DNA of 41,889 bases from Lachnospiraceae bacterium (GCA_024688505.1 JAILDZ010000090.1:1-41889), one strand, 5' to 3'. Counted from the stretch's first letter, positions 30,125-39,125 are shown. The notes: a model not told the origin generated them from the sequence alone. Numbers and translations are program-made.

Positions 30125-30561
30125 AAAAAGTCTTCGAAAATGAAGTGGCTGTTATTCCTGCAGACGAGATAAACGGTGCATTAAAGCATACATTTCGTCA
30201 ATACATCCAGGGAAACCTGAAGCAGGACCAGGATATATCCTTTATCAGGACCGGAGATTCAGAAATAGGGATTTCCGATTATAAGGAGTATTCTCATGAT
30301 GACCCCCATTATCATGACAAGGTGATGGAAACGAATTATGTCATTTCGGGTAAGGTATGCATGAGGATAATAGACACGAACGAAGACTACGTGATAGAAG
30401 CGGGGGGAGTTTTTTCCATTCCGCCCCATGTGAAACATGTGTTGAAGATCAAGGCCGGAACCAGGATCATATTTGTAAAAACGCCCAGCATAAATGATAA
30501 GCATGTGCTGGATTTTGATGAACTGGATCTTAATGCGTGGTTCGAAGACGAGGACTTTTGA
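30121..30561 (+). CDS. Cupin-domain protein
   Basis: PHYHDKVMETNYVISGKVCMRIIDTNEDYVIEAGGVFSIPPHVKHVLKIKAGTRIIFVKTP matches the two cupin motifs; ATGA overlap with upstream gene. Confidence 0.8.
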   Translation: MKKVFENEVAVIPADEINGALKHTFRQYIQGNLKQDQDISFIRTGDSEIGISDYKEYSHDDPHYHDKVMETNYVISGKVCMRIIDTNEDYVIEAGGVFSIPPHVKHVLKIKAGTRIIFVKTPSINDKHVLDFDELDLNAWFEDEDF

Positions 30562-30562
30562 C

Positions 30563-31765
30563 GTGAAAAATAAGACCTTTAAGGAAAGATACGTAGAATA
30601 CAAGGAAAGAGCAAAGCGGCTTAATGATCTCATAAAGGGCAGTGACGGAAACCGTTCATATTATCTAAAGACCTGGTTTACCATGTCGGCAACCGTAATC
30701 GGAGGAGTGGTGGCTGTGTGGCAGCTGCCGGATATCCTGTGGGATTATAAGATAAATAATCTTCTGGAAGCCATATTCGGCGGAGATATCATGTTCTGGA
30801 ATGCTTTTACACTATCCGTGTTTCTGGTGATCTGTGTCATTGTCATTCTTATCAGTAGAGCGGCGAGCAGAAATGAGATCAGAAAATACCTGCATAAAGT
30901 GGTGGAAACCGAACGGCCGGGATGCAGACTGGAGCTTCGTGTCTCTGACAGCTATCTTACAAATGCGTTTGTGAATTATCCGAAGTGTGCCATGGTGATA
31001 GGCATCAATAAGGCTTTTTTATTTGAAGAAGCGGAAAGCAGATCCCTTATCGCAGATATGTATGAGTATCTGGAGAAGAACTACGGTATAGATAAGCATG
31101 ATATCCAGATGGACATTGATAAGGCTGTCGCTAAATTGAAAGAAAAATTCGGGGACAAGATAATAGATAAGACCAGGCCGAAGGTGCAGGTGCGGTGCGC
31201 TTCCAGTGAAAGCGGTACACAGCTTCGTGATAATTATAAGATAGGAACCATGGTGGGGGTGGATATCAGGTCCAAGGATCCCAATAGACCACTTTTCAAG
31301 AAACTTTTTCTCATCGCAAATTCCGAGATCGTGCAGGGCAAGGATGAATATGAACCCCTGGTGGTGACTTCTGATGTGAAAGCTTCTGTGGTGGAAAACT
31401 ATTATAAGATATGGGATTTCTTCGAACCGGGAGAAATGGGTACACTGCCTCCGGAAAATAAGCTCTGTGCACCGCTTCTTATCCCGCTTATAGGCGGAGG
31501 TGTGGCAAACGAGGGCTATTCGGATACGGAGATGTTTTCTACGATAGTGGATATGTATTTTGAGAGGCTCCGTGAGAGCATGAGACTGAATAAAAAGCCC
31601 GCAGTGGCAAGCGTGATCATCAATATACGTAACGATACAGCCATTAAGGGTGATAAGAATACATATAAGAGCAGAAAGATAGACCTGCAAAATGCTTTCT
31701 GGTATATGGATTTCAGAAGAAAGGTGCGTCCCGTAAAGCCTATGAAGTGGGAGATCGCAGAATAA
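30563..31765 (+). CDS. Two-TM protein with candidate macro-like (DUF6430/ThsA-like) C-terminal domain
   Basis: TMs WFTMSATVIGGVVAVWQL and AFTLSVFLVICVIVILI; C-terminal pattern CAMVIGINKAFLF ... NYKIGTMVGVD ... CAPLLIPLIGGGVANEGYSDTEMFSTIVDMYFERLRES ... PAVASVIINIRND resembles macro-like DUF6430. GTG start at 30563 right after the cupin stop. Confidence 0.55.
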   Translation: MKNKTFKERYVEYKERAKRLNDLIKGSDGNRSYYLKTWFTMSATVIGGVVAVWQLPDILWDYKINNLLEAIFGGDIMFWNAFTLSVFLVICVIVILISRAASRNEIRKYLHKVVETERPGCRLELRVSDSYLTNAFVNYPKCAMVIGINKAFLFEEAESRSLIADMYEYLEKNYGIDKHDIQMDIDKAVAKLKEKFGDKIIDKTRPKVQVRCASSESGTQLRDNYKIGTMVGVDIRSKDPNRPLFKKLFLIANSEIVQGKDEYEPLVVTSDVKASVVENYYKIWDFFEPGEMGTLPPENKLCAPLLIPLIGGGVANEGYSDTEMFSTIVDMYFERLRESMRLNKKPAVASVIINIRNDTAIKGDKNTYKSRKIDLQNAFWYMDFRRKVRPVKPMKWEIAE

Positions 31766-31770
31766 ACAAT

Positions 31771-31801
31771 AAAAGCAGGTGACTGATCACCTGCTTTTTT
31801 A
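31771..31801. terminator. Bidirectional rho-independent terminator between convergent genes
   Basis: aaaagcaggtgactgatcacctgctttttt: strong stem flanked by A's and T's. Confidence 0.9.
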
Positions 31802-31823
31802 ATGAGTCTTATTTATCTTATTC

Positions 31824-32702
31824 TTAGTAGAATGAAAGTATCAGTGAAACTGTTCCGAAGGGGAAGATTACGGGGAGCATGAAAGAATTCTTCGGAAGCA
31901 TAAGAAGGTCCCCGCTTTCTTCATATGGCGGTTCCAGTATCAGCTCCATAGATGCCTGATTAGACATATTCACACTAAAGAGTCCGTTGTGAAGATTCAG
32001 GAAGTCTTCGAGGGAGGCGGTGACATATTCATCAAATTCGGAAAAATCCATCTTGGCATATCTGGATGCAAACTGAATGGCAGCATCTCTTCCCATATCC
32101 ATACGGGACTCAATATTCATCTGTCCTGTAACTTTCTGGGTCACACAGAAATCTATGGGATAATCCTCCAGTGCCACCGGTGCGAGAGGAGTGAAGTCAG
32201 ATCCCACAAACCGGATCAGGTCGTTAAACAGCAGATTCATATAAAGAATGGTCTCGTCATTGACATGCTGACCCGAAATCTTAAAAAACGTATGAATAAG
32301 TTCTACTGATTTATCGTTATTCTCGATACTCATGTCATCAATAGCGGTCTCGCTCTGATATTCACTCATGAGACGCTCAAGATCTGTATTTGACAGGGCA
32401 CCGATATCTACCAGGTTCTGTCCCAGCAGAAGATAATCGGGAGTCTGGGCTTTAAGAAGGGAATCTACCTGAGAATCTGTCAGATATCCGCGGGATACAG
32501 CAATCTCACCGAATCTTTTATCTTCCCTGGTCTGAATGAAACATACTTCGTCTACTTCGCTGGCGGTCATAAGAGACTGATGCATAGCGAGGGTACCGAG
32601 CTTTATCCTGGCATCGGACAGCTTCTGGATGGCCTCTGACAGCTGATCCCTGGTGACAGCTTCTTTGTTTAAAAGATATGCCCCGAAAAATTGTGCAAAC
32701 AT
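31824..32702 (-). CDS. Tandem MshEN-like N-terminal region fused to a CheX/CheC-like domain
   Basis: Four successive half-motifs: FFGAYLLNKEAVTRDQLSEAIQ, KLGTLAMHQSLMTASEVDEVCFIQ, RFGEIAVSRGYLTDSQVDSLLKAQ, LLGQNLVDIGALSNTDLERLMSEYQ; C-terminal ASLEDFLNLHNGLF resembles the CheX phosphatase helix. Confidence 0.7.
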   Translation of the reverse strand: MFAQFFGAYLLNKEAVTRDQLSEAIQKLSDARIKLGTLAMHQSLMTASEVDEVCFIQTREDKRFGEIAVSRGYLTDSQVDSLLKAQTPDYLLLGQNLVDIGALSNTDLERLMSEYQSETAIDDMSIENNDKSVELIHTFFKISGQHVNDETILYMNLLFNDLIRFVGSDFTPLAPVALEDYPIDFCVTQKVTGQMNIESRMDMGRDAAIQFASRYAKMDFSEFDEYVTASLEDFLNLHNGLFSVNMSNQASMELILEPPYEESGDLLMLPKNSFMLPVIFPFGTVSLILSFY

Positions 32703-32708
32703 ATTGTA

Positions 32709-33089
32709 TTATTCCCCCTGTATACGTGAACGCAGGACTTTCTCCACCTGAGTAGCGGAAAACGGCTTCTGAATGAAGTCTCTGGCACCGGCCTCAATGG
32801 CATTTTTCAGCTGAGTCTGTGTTCCGGTAGAAGATACGATAATGATCTCTGCATCTTCATCGTATTCGGATATTTCCTTAACAGCAGTGATCCCGTCTTT
32901 TACAGGCATAACAATATCGAGAAAGATCACATCGGGATTAAGTTCTTTATACTTATCTACGGCTTCCTGTCCGTTAGCAGCATCGAATATCTCTGCATCG
33001 GGAGCGGTAGCATAGATAACGTCCTTTAACTGCTTGCGGGCTAAAATGGAGTCATCACATACAAGTATTGTTAATTTTTCTGCACCCAT
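32709..33089 (-). CDS. CheY-like single-domain response regulator
   Basis: ILVCDDSILARKQLKDVI, DVIFLDIVMPVKDGI, IIVSSTG, FIQKPFS - canonical REC. Confidence 0.93.
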   Translation of the reverse strand: MGAEKLTILVCDDSILARKQLKDVIYATAPDAEIFDAANGQEAVDKYKELNPDVIFLDIVMPVKDGITAVKEISEYDEDAEIIIVSSTGTQTQLKNAIEAGARDFIQKPFSATQVEKVLRSRIQGE

Positions 33090-33209
33090 TTTCTATACCT
33101 CTGTATTCAAAAAAACTTCTAATCGTAATTTTACACTATTCACTTTACGTTTTTCAACAGTTTTGAAAATATATTTGCGAATGAAAACTAACTGTTATAT
33201 AGTAACCCT

Positions 33210-33557
33210 ATGAGTAAAATACCGTTTCTGCAAATATTCGATGTGATTGTTATATTCCTTGGTGCATATATCATCTTCCAAAGCGTGAAGATGCGAAATG
33301 ACCAGGAGGTACCGGGCCTTTTTATGACCCAGGAGGAGATGCGTCTTTGTACCAATAAAAAGGGGCTTATTAACTATCTGTACTCCCGGGCATTGGCCTT
33401 TGGGGCAGTGGATATGCTCTTCGGCCTGGCCGGACTGTATAATGATTTTATCTATAATTTCTCCGATGCGGTAAACTGCGTTCTGGTTATCATATTCTTA
33501 GGCGTATGGATCTGGTTTTCCATGGCCCTGAGAAAGGCAAAGACCGAGTTCTTCTAG
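33210..33557 (+). CDS. Small multi-TM membrane protein, unknown
   Basis: MSKIPFLQIFDVIVIFLGAYIIFQSVKMRNDQEVPGLFM...; three hydrophobic segments. Confidence 0.6.
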   Translation: MSKIPFLQIFDVIVIFLGAYIIFQSVKMRNDQEVPGLFMTQEEMRLCTNKKGLINYLYSRALAFGAVDMLFGLAGLYNDFIYNFSDAVNCVLVIIFLGVWIWFSMALRKAKTEFF

Positions 33558-33568
33558 GCCTGTCTCTT

Positions 33569-34936
33569 TTATTTTCTGTCTTCCATCGGAATGTAATCCC
33601 TATGAGGCTCTACCGTCATATATGCGGGTCGCATTATCTTATTGTCATGGTTTATTTCTTCCATGCGGTGTGCACTCCAGCCTGCAATACGAGCTATGGC
33701 AAAGATGGGAGTGTATAATTCTGTGGGAAGCCCCAGCATCTGATACACGAATCCGCTGTAAAAATCCACGTTCGGGCTCACACCCTTATAGATCTTTCTT
33801 TCTTCGGCAATGAGTTCCGGAGCCAGCTTTTCGATGAGAGTGTACAGGGCGAATTCTTTTTGATATCCCTTTTCTTCGGATAATGCCTCCACAAAAGACT
33901 TAAACACCACTGCACGGGGATCGGAAAGGGAGTATACAGCGTGTCCCATACCGTATATCAGACCGGCATGATCAAATGCTTCTTTATTAAGGATCTTACG
34001 AAGATAATCCTTCACTTCCTTTTCATTGGTCCAGTCCTTCACGTGTTCTTTTATATCAGCGATCATCTTAATGACCTTAAGGTTAGCACCGCCGTGTCTG
34101 GGTCCTTTAAGGGATCCGAGAGCCGCAGCAATGGCTGAATACGTGTCTGTGCCGGAGGATGAAACAAGGCGTGTGGTGAATGTAGAGTTATTACCGCCGC
34201 CGTGCTCCATGTGAAGGATCAGTGCCACATCCAGAAGGTTTGCTTCGAGAGGAGTGAACTGCTTGTCATCACGAAGACAGTGAAGGATGTTCTCGGCTGT
34301 GGAGTATTCCTTCTGTGGCTTATGTATGATCAGACTGTCATCCAGGTAATAGTGGCGATAAGACTGATATCCGTATACGGAAAGCAGCGGGAACATGGCA
34401 ATGAGCTGCAGACACTGACGCAGCACATTTGCCTTTGAGGTGTCATCGGAGTGATCATCATAGGAATAGAGCATGAGCACTGAACGTGACAGAGTATTCA
34501 TCATGTCCTTACTGGGCTTTTTCATGATAACGTCACGGACAAAGTTTGGGGGAAGTGATCTGTAATCGCTTAAGATATCGCAAAATTCACTTAATTCTTT
34601 TTTATTGGGAAGCTGTCCGAAGAGCAGGAGATATGCACACTCTTCGAAGCCGAAATGATCCTTCCCGGGATGACGACGGATAAGCTCCTGGACATTATAA
34701 CCCCTGTAATACAGCTCGCCGTCTATGGGAGTGGACACTCCGTTTATTATCCTTGTGGAAGTGACTTCAGATATATTTGTAATACCTACCAGCACACCTT
34801 TACCGTTTACATCACGAAGACCGCGCTTCACACCATATTCGGTATATAATTCCGGAGCCACTTCGGCAGCCTGGGCCGTCTTCCCCGCCAGCTCCATAAG
34901 TTCGGGCGTAACAGTGCTGTAATTAGATTCTGTCAT
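33569..34936 (-). CDS. gltA: Citrate synthase
   Basis: GVLVGITNISEVTSTRIINGVSTPIDGELYYRGYNVQELI, EHGGGNNSTFTTRLVSSSGTD, GMGHAVYSLSDPRAVVFK, NVDFYSGFVYQMLGLP. Confidence 0.95.
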   Translation of the reverse strand: MTESNYSTVTPELMELAGKTAQAAEVAPELYTEYGVKRGLRDVNGKGVLVGITNISEVTSTRIINGVSTPIDGELYYRGYNVQELIRRHPGKDHFGFEECAYLLLFGQLPNKKELSEFCDILSDYRSLPPNFVRDVIMKKPSKDMMNTLSRSVLMLYSYDDHSDDTSKANVLRQCLQLIAMFPLLSVYGYQSYRHYYLDDSLIIHKPQKEYSTAENILHCLRDDKQFTPLEANLLDVALILHMEHGGGNNSTFTTRLVSSSGTDTYSAIAAALGSLKGPRHGGANLKVIKMIADIKEHVKDWTNEKEVKDYLRKILNKEAFDHAGLIYGMGHAVYSLSDPRAVVFKSFVEALSEEKGYQKEFALYTLIEKLAPELIAEERKIYKGVSPNVDFYSGFVYQMLGLPTELYTPIFAIARIAGWSAHRMEEINHDNKIMRPAYMTVEPHRDYIPMEDRK

Positions 34937-35060
34937 TTATAAAAGCCTCCAAAAATCTTCATATTAACCTGTGTATTTTATCATTTTAGCGTGGTAAAGG
35001 CAAATAGATGGAAACAGTTTTTATAAACCCTGAAATTGTACTTCTGAAAGTACAAAAGAA

Positions 35061-35089
35061 TTGACAAAACCAAGGCTTAAAAGTATGAT
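35061..35089 (+). promoter_or_regulatory. Candidate sigma-A promoter for pckA
   Basis: TTGACA (35061-35066), 17-nt spacer, TATGAT (35084-35089). Confidence 0.7.
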
Positions 35090-35148
35090 AAACGAGTACG
35101 AAAAAATAGAGGACTTACCTCTAAATACAATATAAAGGAGATGGAATT

Positions 35149-36762
35149 ATGGCAAACGTTGATTTAACACAGTACGGCATCACAGGCACAACAGAGATCG
35201 TTCACAATCCTTCATATGAAATGCTCTATGAAGAAGAGAAGAAGCCTGAACTTACAGGTTACGAAGTGGGCGTAGATACAGAGCTGGGTGCTGTGAACGT
35301 TATGACAGGTGTTTACACCGGTCGTTCTCCCAAAGATAAGTATATCGTTATGGATGAGAACAGCAAGGACACTGTATGGTGGACCACCGAGGAGTATCCG
35401 AATGACAATCATGAAATGTCTCAGGATACATGGAAGGTGGTAAAGGACATCGCTAAGAACGAGCTTTGCAATAAGAGACTCTTCGTAGTGGATGCTTTCT
35501 GCGGAGCTAATAAAGACAGCCGCATGGCAGTTCGCTTCATTATGGAAGTGGCATGGCAGGCACATTTCATTAAGAATATGTTTATCCAGCCTACAGATGC
35601 AGAACTCGAGAGCTTCAAACCCGATTTCGTGGTTTACAATGCTTCTCTTGCAAAGGTAGAAAACTACAAAGAGCTGGGTCTTAATTCCGAGACCTGCGTA
35701 GCTTTCAACATCACATCCCGTGAGCAGGTTATCATCAACACATGGTACGGCGGAGAAATGAAGAAGGGTATGTTCTCAATGATGAACTACTACCTGCCGC
35801 TTAAGGGCATGGCTTCCATGCACTGCTCGGCAAATACAGATATGAAGGGTGAGAATACAGCCATCTTCTTCGGACTTTCCGGAACAGGAAAGACCACACT
35901 CTCCACAGATCCGAAGCGTCTTCTTATCGGTGATGACGAGCACGGCTGGGATGATAACGGCGTATTCAACTTCGAAGGCGGATGCTATGCCAAGGTTATC
36001 AACCTGGATAAGGACAGCGAGCCCGATATTTACAACGCAATTAAGAGAGATGCGCTTCTTGAGAACGTTACTGTAGACGGAAACGGAAAGATCGATTTCG
36101 CAGATAAGAGCGTAACAGAGAATACACGTGTATCTTATCCCATCAACCATATCAAGAACATCGTGCTTAATGTGCATGAGACATCTTCAGGCCCTGCAGC
36201 ACAGAATGTTATCTTCCTTTCCGCTGATGCATTCGGAGTGCTTCCTCCCGTATCTATTCTGACACCGGAGCAGACACAGTACTACTTCCTTTCAGGATTC
36301 ACAGCTAAGCTGGCAGGAACAGAGCGTGGTATCACAGAGCCCACACCTACATTCTCAGCATGCTTCGGTCAGGCATTCCTGGAGCTTCATCCCACCAAGT
36401 ATGGCGAGGAGCTGGTAAAGAAGATGCAGAAGAGCGGTGCCAAGGCATATCTGGTTAACACAGGCTGGAACGGCACAGGAAAGAGAATCTCCATTAAGGA
36501 TACCAGAGGTATCATCGATGCCATCCTTAACGGCGATGTGCTGAAGGCTCCCACAAAGAAGATCCCGATCTTCGATTTCGAAGTTCCCACAGAGCTTCCC
36601 GGAGTGGATCCCGCTATCCTGGATCCCAGAGATACATACGCTAATGCTTCCGAATGGGAAGAGAAGGCAAAGGATCTTGCAAACCGCTTCGTAAAGAACT
36701 TCAAGAAGTATGAAGGAAACGATGCAGGTAAGGCTCTGGTAGCAGCAGGCCCCAAGGCATAA
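35149..36762 (+). CDS. pckA: Phosphoenolpyruvate carboxykinase (ATP)
   Basis: [74 protein letters not shown]. Confidence 0.98.
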   Translation: MANVDLTQYGITGTTEIVHNPSYEMLYEEEKKPELTGYEVGVDTELGAVNVMTGVYTGRSPKDKYIVMDENSKDTVWWTTEEYPNDNHEMSQDTWKVVKDIAKNELCNKRLFVVDAFCGANKDSRMAVRFIMEVAWQAHFIKNMFIQPTDAELESFKPDFVVYNASLAKVENYKELGLNSETCVAFNITSREQVIINTWYGGEMKKGMFSMMNYYLPLKGMASMHCSANTDMKGENTAIFFGLSGTGKTTLSTDPKRLLIGDDEHGWDDNGVFNFEGGCYAKVINLDKDSEPDIYNAIKRDALLENVTVDGNGKIDFADKSVTENTRVSYPINHIKNIVLNVHETSSGPAAQNVIFLSADAFGVLPPVSILTPEQTQYYFLSGFTAKLAGTERGITEPTPTFSACFGQAFLELHPTKYGEELVKKMQKSGAKAYLVNTGWNGTGKRISIKDTRGIIDAILNGDVLKAPTKKIPIFDFEVPTELPGVDPAILDPRDTYANASEWEEKAKDLANRFVKNFKKYEGNDAGKALVAAGPKA

Positions 36763-36790
36763 TATAAGAAGAAAAACAGATCTTATATAC

Positions 36791-36830
36791 AAAACCCCCG
36801 AAGAAAGGTGTTCTTCGGGGGTTTTCTTTG
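36791..36830 (+). terminator. Rho-independent terminator after pckA
   Basis: aaaacccccgaagaa-aggtg-ttcttcgggggttttcttt. Confidence 0.93.
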
Positions 36831-36870
36831 TGCATAAATCATAAATCGAATTAATTGCCCATAAAACCTA

Positions 36871-36899
36871 TTGACATAGTATGCAAGTATGATTATGAT
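36871..36899 (+). promoter_or_regulatory. Consensus-like sigma-A promoter for the Cys-rich leader ORF
   Basis: TTGACA (36871-36876), 17-nt spacer, TATGAT (36894-36899). Confidence 0.75.
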
Positions 36900-36929
36900 G
36901 TAAAACATCAAAAGAAAGGAAGAACATAA

Positions 36930-37031
36930 ATGATGAAAGCACTAACAAATAATTCAAACTACATGATGTGTTGCTGTTGTATTCATTCCCGGGCATATGA
37001 TATGGCTGGTGTGTGTTCACGCCGATCTTGA
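36930..37031 (+). CDS. 33-aa Cys-rich leader peptide candidate (MMKALTNNSNYMMCCCCIHSRAYDMAGVCSRRS)
   Basis: ATG with aaaggaag RBS 7 nt upstream, promoter immediately upstream, attenuator-like structures immediately downstream; below the ORF track length cutoff. Confidence 0.75.
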   Translation: MMKALTNNSNYMMCCCCIHSRAYDMAGVCSRRS

Positions 37032-37091
37032 TACTTAAAAGATGATAAATGCCATATGATTCCGGGAGCAAACTAAGAGCTCCCGTTTTTT
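36987..37091 (+). promoter_or_regulatory. Candidate transcription attenuator: mutually exclusive antiterminator and terminator hairpins
   Basis: Antiterminator: tcccgg (36987-36992) with ccggga (37062-37067) and atatggc (37000-37006) with gccatat (37051-37057). Terminator: cgggagc (37063-37069) with gctcccg (37079-37085) followed by six T's (37086-37091). Both use 37063-37067. Confidence 0.65.
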
Positions 37092-37133
37092 ATGTAAACG
37101 ACTTAGACAGATCAGACAGAAAGGAAAGAAAAA

Positions 37134-38342
37134 ATGGCAAATGCATGCTCTTTAGAAAACAGACCAAATAATACATATACAGATGAACTGGCAGAAAAGT
37201 TCGCAAAAGAGGTGGGAGTGGATCCCAGACCAAACGAAGTGAATGACGAGCTGGATGAGAGAGGTGCTTTCGTCCGTCAGGCAAACACATTTATCACACC
37301 CTTCGGTGACGGAGAGAATGATCTTAAGGCTGAGGCAGACAGATATGCGATCTACTGGATGCACGGATGCCACTGGTCAAACCGCCCGGTGATAGTGAGA
37401 GACATTTTGGGGCTTACTGATGTGATAAAGGATGTGGCCACCACCCATACGGGACAGTCGAATGTGTACGGTCACGGATTTGCAGATCAGAAAGACTTTA
37501 AGGACCCTATCCTGGGAGCATACTTCTTAAGTGAGTTCTATAAGAAAGCCAAACCCGATTTCACCGGAAGAGCAACCACACCCACACTGGTGGACACAAG
37601 AGAAAGGACAGCAGTAAACAATGATTACCATCGTCTTACAAATTATATCGAGGTACAGTTCAGAACGTTACAGCCTGTCGACGCACCGGATCTTTACCCG
37701 GTGAAATACAGAAAAGAGATAGACGAGTTTAATGACTGGCTTTTCCCCACTGTAAATAACGGACATTATCGTATGGCCTTTTGCCAGTCGTGGGAAGCAT
37801 ACAGCGAAGCATATGAAGACTTTTATGACTCCATAGAAAAGCTGGATAAGAGGCTTGAAACAAACCGCTTCCTCTTCGGGGATTACATAACAGATTCGGA
37901 TATCAGGCTATATGTGACACTGGTACGGTGGGAGACAAGTTATTACCACAATGTGGGCCCCACGAAGAAAAGACTCACAGAATATCCGAGCATATGGGGA
38001 TATGTGAAAGATCTGTACAGCCTGCCGGTATTTAAGAAATACACATTCTTCGAGTTCCCGAAGACAGACTCAAAAGAATTCTTTGTGAGTTTTGCGGCTC
38101 GTATCGCTTCCCAGGTGCCCTACGATGAACTCTGGAAGACAGACGGAAGCAGAAAGAAGCTTTCAAACGATCCTGAAAATGTGTATAAAAAGCATCCCGA
38201 AGGAGAGACTGCAGAGGATTATCAATCAGTGATCTCGGTTTCCAAATGGAATGCAAAAGATCCGGCAGAAAGGGACTCAAATAAGAGAACCATATCGCAG
38301 GATCCGGCCGTTAACCCTATCACATCAAAGCTTAGAGATTAA
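37134..38342 (+). CDS. Glutathionyl-hydroquinone reductase / Xi-class GST-like protein
   Basis: ADRYAIYWMHGCHWSNRPVIVRDILGL (family motif CPWA reads CHWS), TPTLVDTRERTAVNNDYHRLTNYI, GDYITDSDIRLYVTLVRWETSYYHN. Confidence 0.75.
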   Translation: MANACSLENRPNNTYTDELAEKFAKEVGVDPRPNEVNDELDERGAFVRQANTFITPFGDGENDLKAEADRYAIYWMHGCHWSNRPVIVRDILGLTDVIKDVATTHTGQSNVYGHGFADQKDFKDPILGAYFLSEFYKKAKPDFTGRATTPTLVDTRERTAVNNDYHRLTNYIEVQFRTLQPVDAPDLYPVKYRKEIDEFNDWLFPTVNNGHYRMAFCQSWEAYSEAYEDFYDSIEKLDKRLETNRFLFGDYITDSDIRLYVTLVRWETSYYHNVGPTKKRLTEYPSIWGYVKDLYSLPVFKKYTFFEFPKTDSKEFFVSFAARIASQVPYDELWKTDGSRKKLSNDPENVYKKHPEGETAEDYQSVISVSKWNAKDPAERDSNKRTISQDPAVNPITSKLRD

Positions 38343-38360
38343 AAGAGAGAGATTAATAAA

Positions 38361-39125
38361 ATGGCAAAACTATTTGATTTCCAACTGGTATTTACAGAGA
38401 TCCCTGACCTCCTGGCATATCTTCCCACCACACTTTTTCTGACATTTGTGGCGCTTCTCATAGGACTTCTGGTGGGCTTTGTCATAGCCATAGTCAGGAT
38501 GAATAAGATACCGGTACTCAGTCAGCTGGCTACAGCATTCGTGTCTGTACTTCGCGGCACACCCATAATAGTGCAGCTTTACATCAGCTACTTCGGAATA
38601 CCTATAGCTTTAAAGTACATTAATTACTATCGTGGCACAGACTTTAACATTAACGACATACCCGGGATCATATTCGCCATGATAGCTTTGGGACTGAATC
38701 AGTCCGCATTTGATTCCGAAACCATAAGATCGGCGATACAGTCCGTGGATAAGGGTCAGCTGGAGGCAGCAAAATCCATGGGCATGACAGGATGGCAGGT
38801 TCTTCGCAGAGTGACCATACCCCAGGCTGTATCCGTCGCCCTCCTGCCACTCGGTAATTCCCTTATAGCGCTAATAAAGGGTACCTCACTGGCATTCACA
38901 TGTTCCGTAATGGAGATCACGGCGGCAGGTAAAGTGCTGGCGGGCAGGAACTACAGATACTTTGAAGTGTACTGCTCCCTGGCCATCATATACTGGGTCA
39001 TCACATTCATCTTAGAAAGAGTGATGGCAGCCATAGAAAAGAAGGTCTCCATACCTGAACAACCTCCGGAAACGGAGAAATCGCTTCCAAAGCAGAGTGA
39101 AGCAAGAAAGGAGGCTCTGGCATGA
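38361..39125 (+). CDS. Amino-acid ABC transporter permease (cystine/polar amino-acid type)
   Basis: FVSVLRGTPIIVQLYISYFGIP and EAAKSMGMTGWQVLRRVTIPQA (EAA motif). Confidence 0.92.
   Translation: MAKLFDFQLVFTEIPDLLAYLPTTLFLTFVALLIGLLVGFVIAIVRMNKIPVLSQLATAFVSVLRGTPIIVQLYISYFGIPIALKYINYYRGTDFNINDIPGIIFAMIALGLNQSAFDSETIRSAIQSVDKGQLEAAKSMGMTGWQVLRRVTIPQAVSVALLPLGNSLIALIKGTSLAFTCSVMEITAAGKVLAGRNYRYFEVYCSLAIIYWVITFILERVMAAIEKKVSIPEQPPETEKSLPKQSEARKEALA

Noticed and set aside
30563-31765. Calling the TM-macro protein a Thoeris defence system
   Set aside because: No TIR-domain partner or other defence gene is visible in the window; only the effector-like resemblance is supported, so it is listed as a hypothesis.
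36868-37071. 67-aa minus-strand ORF over the pckA-GHR intergenic region
   Set aside because: Antisense to the promoter and Cys-leader ORF; no RBS or domain; the plus-strand reading explains the region better.
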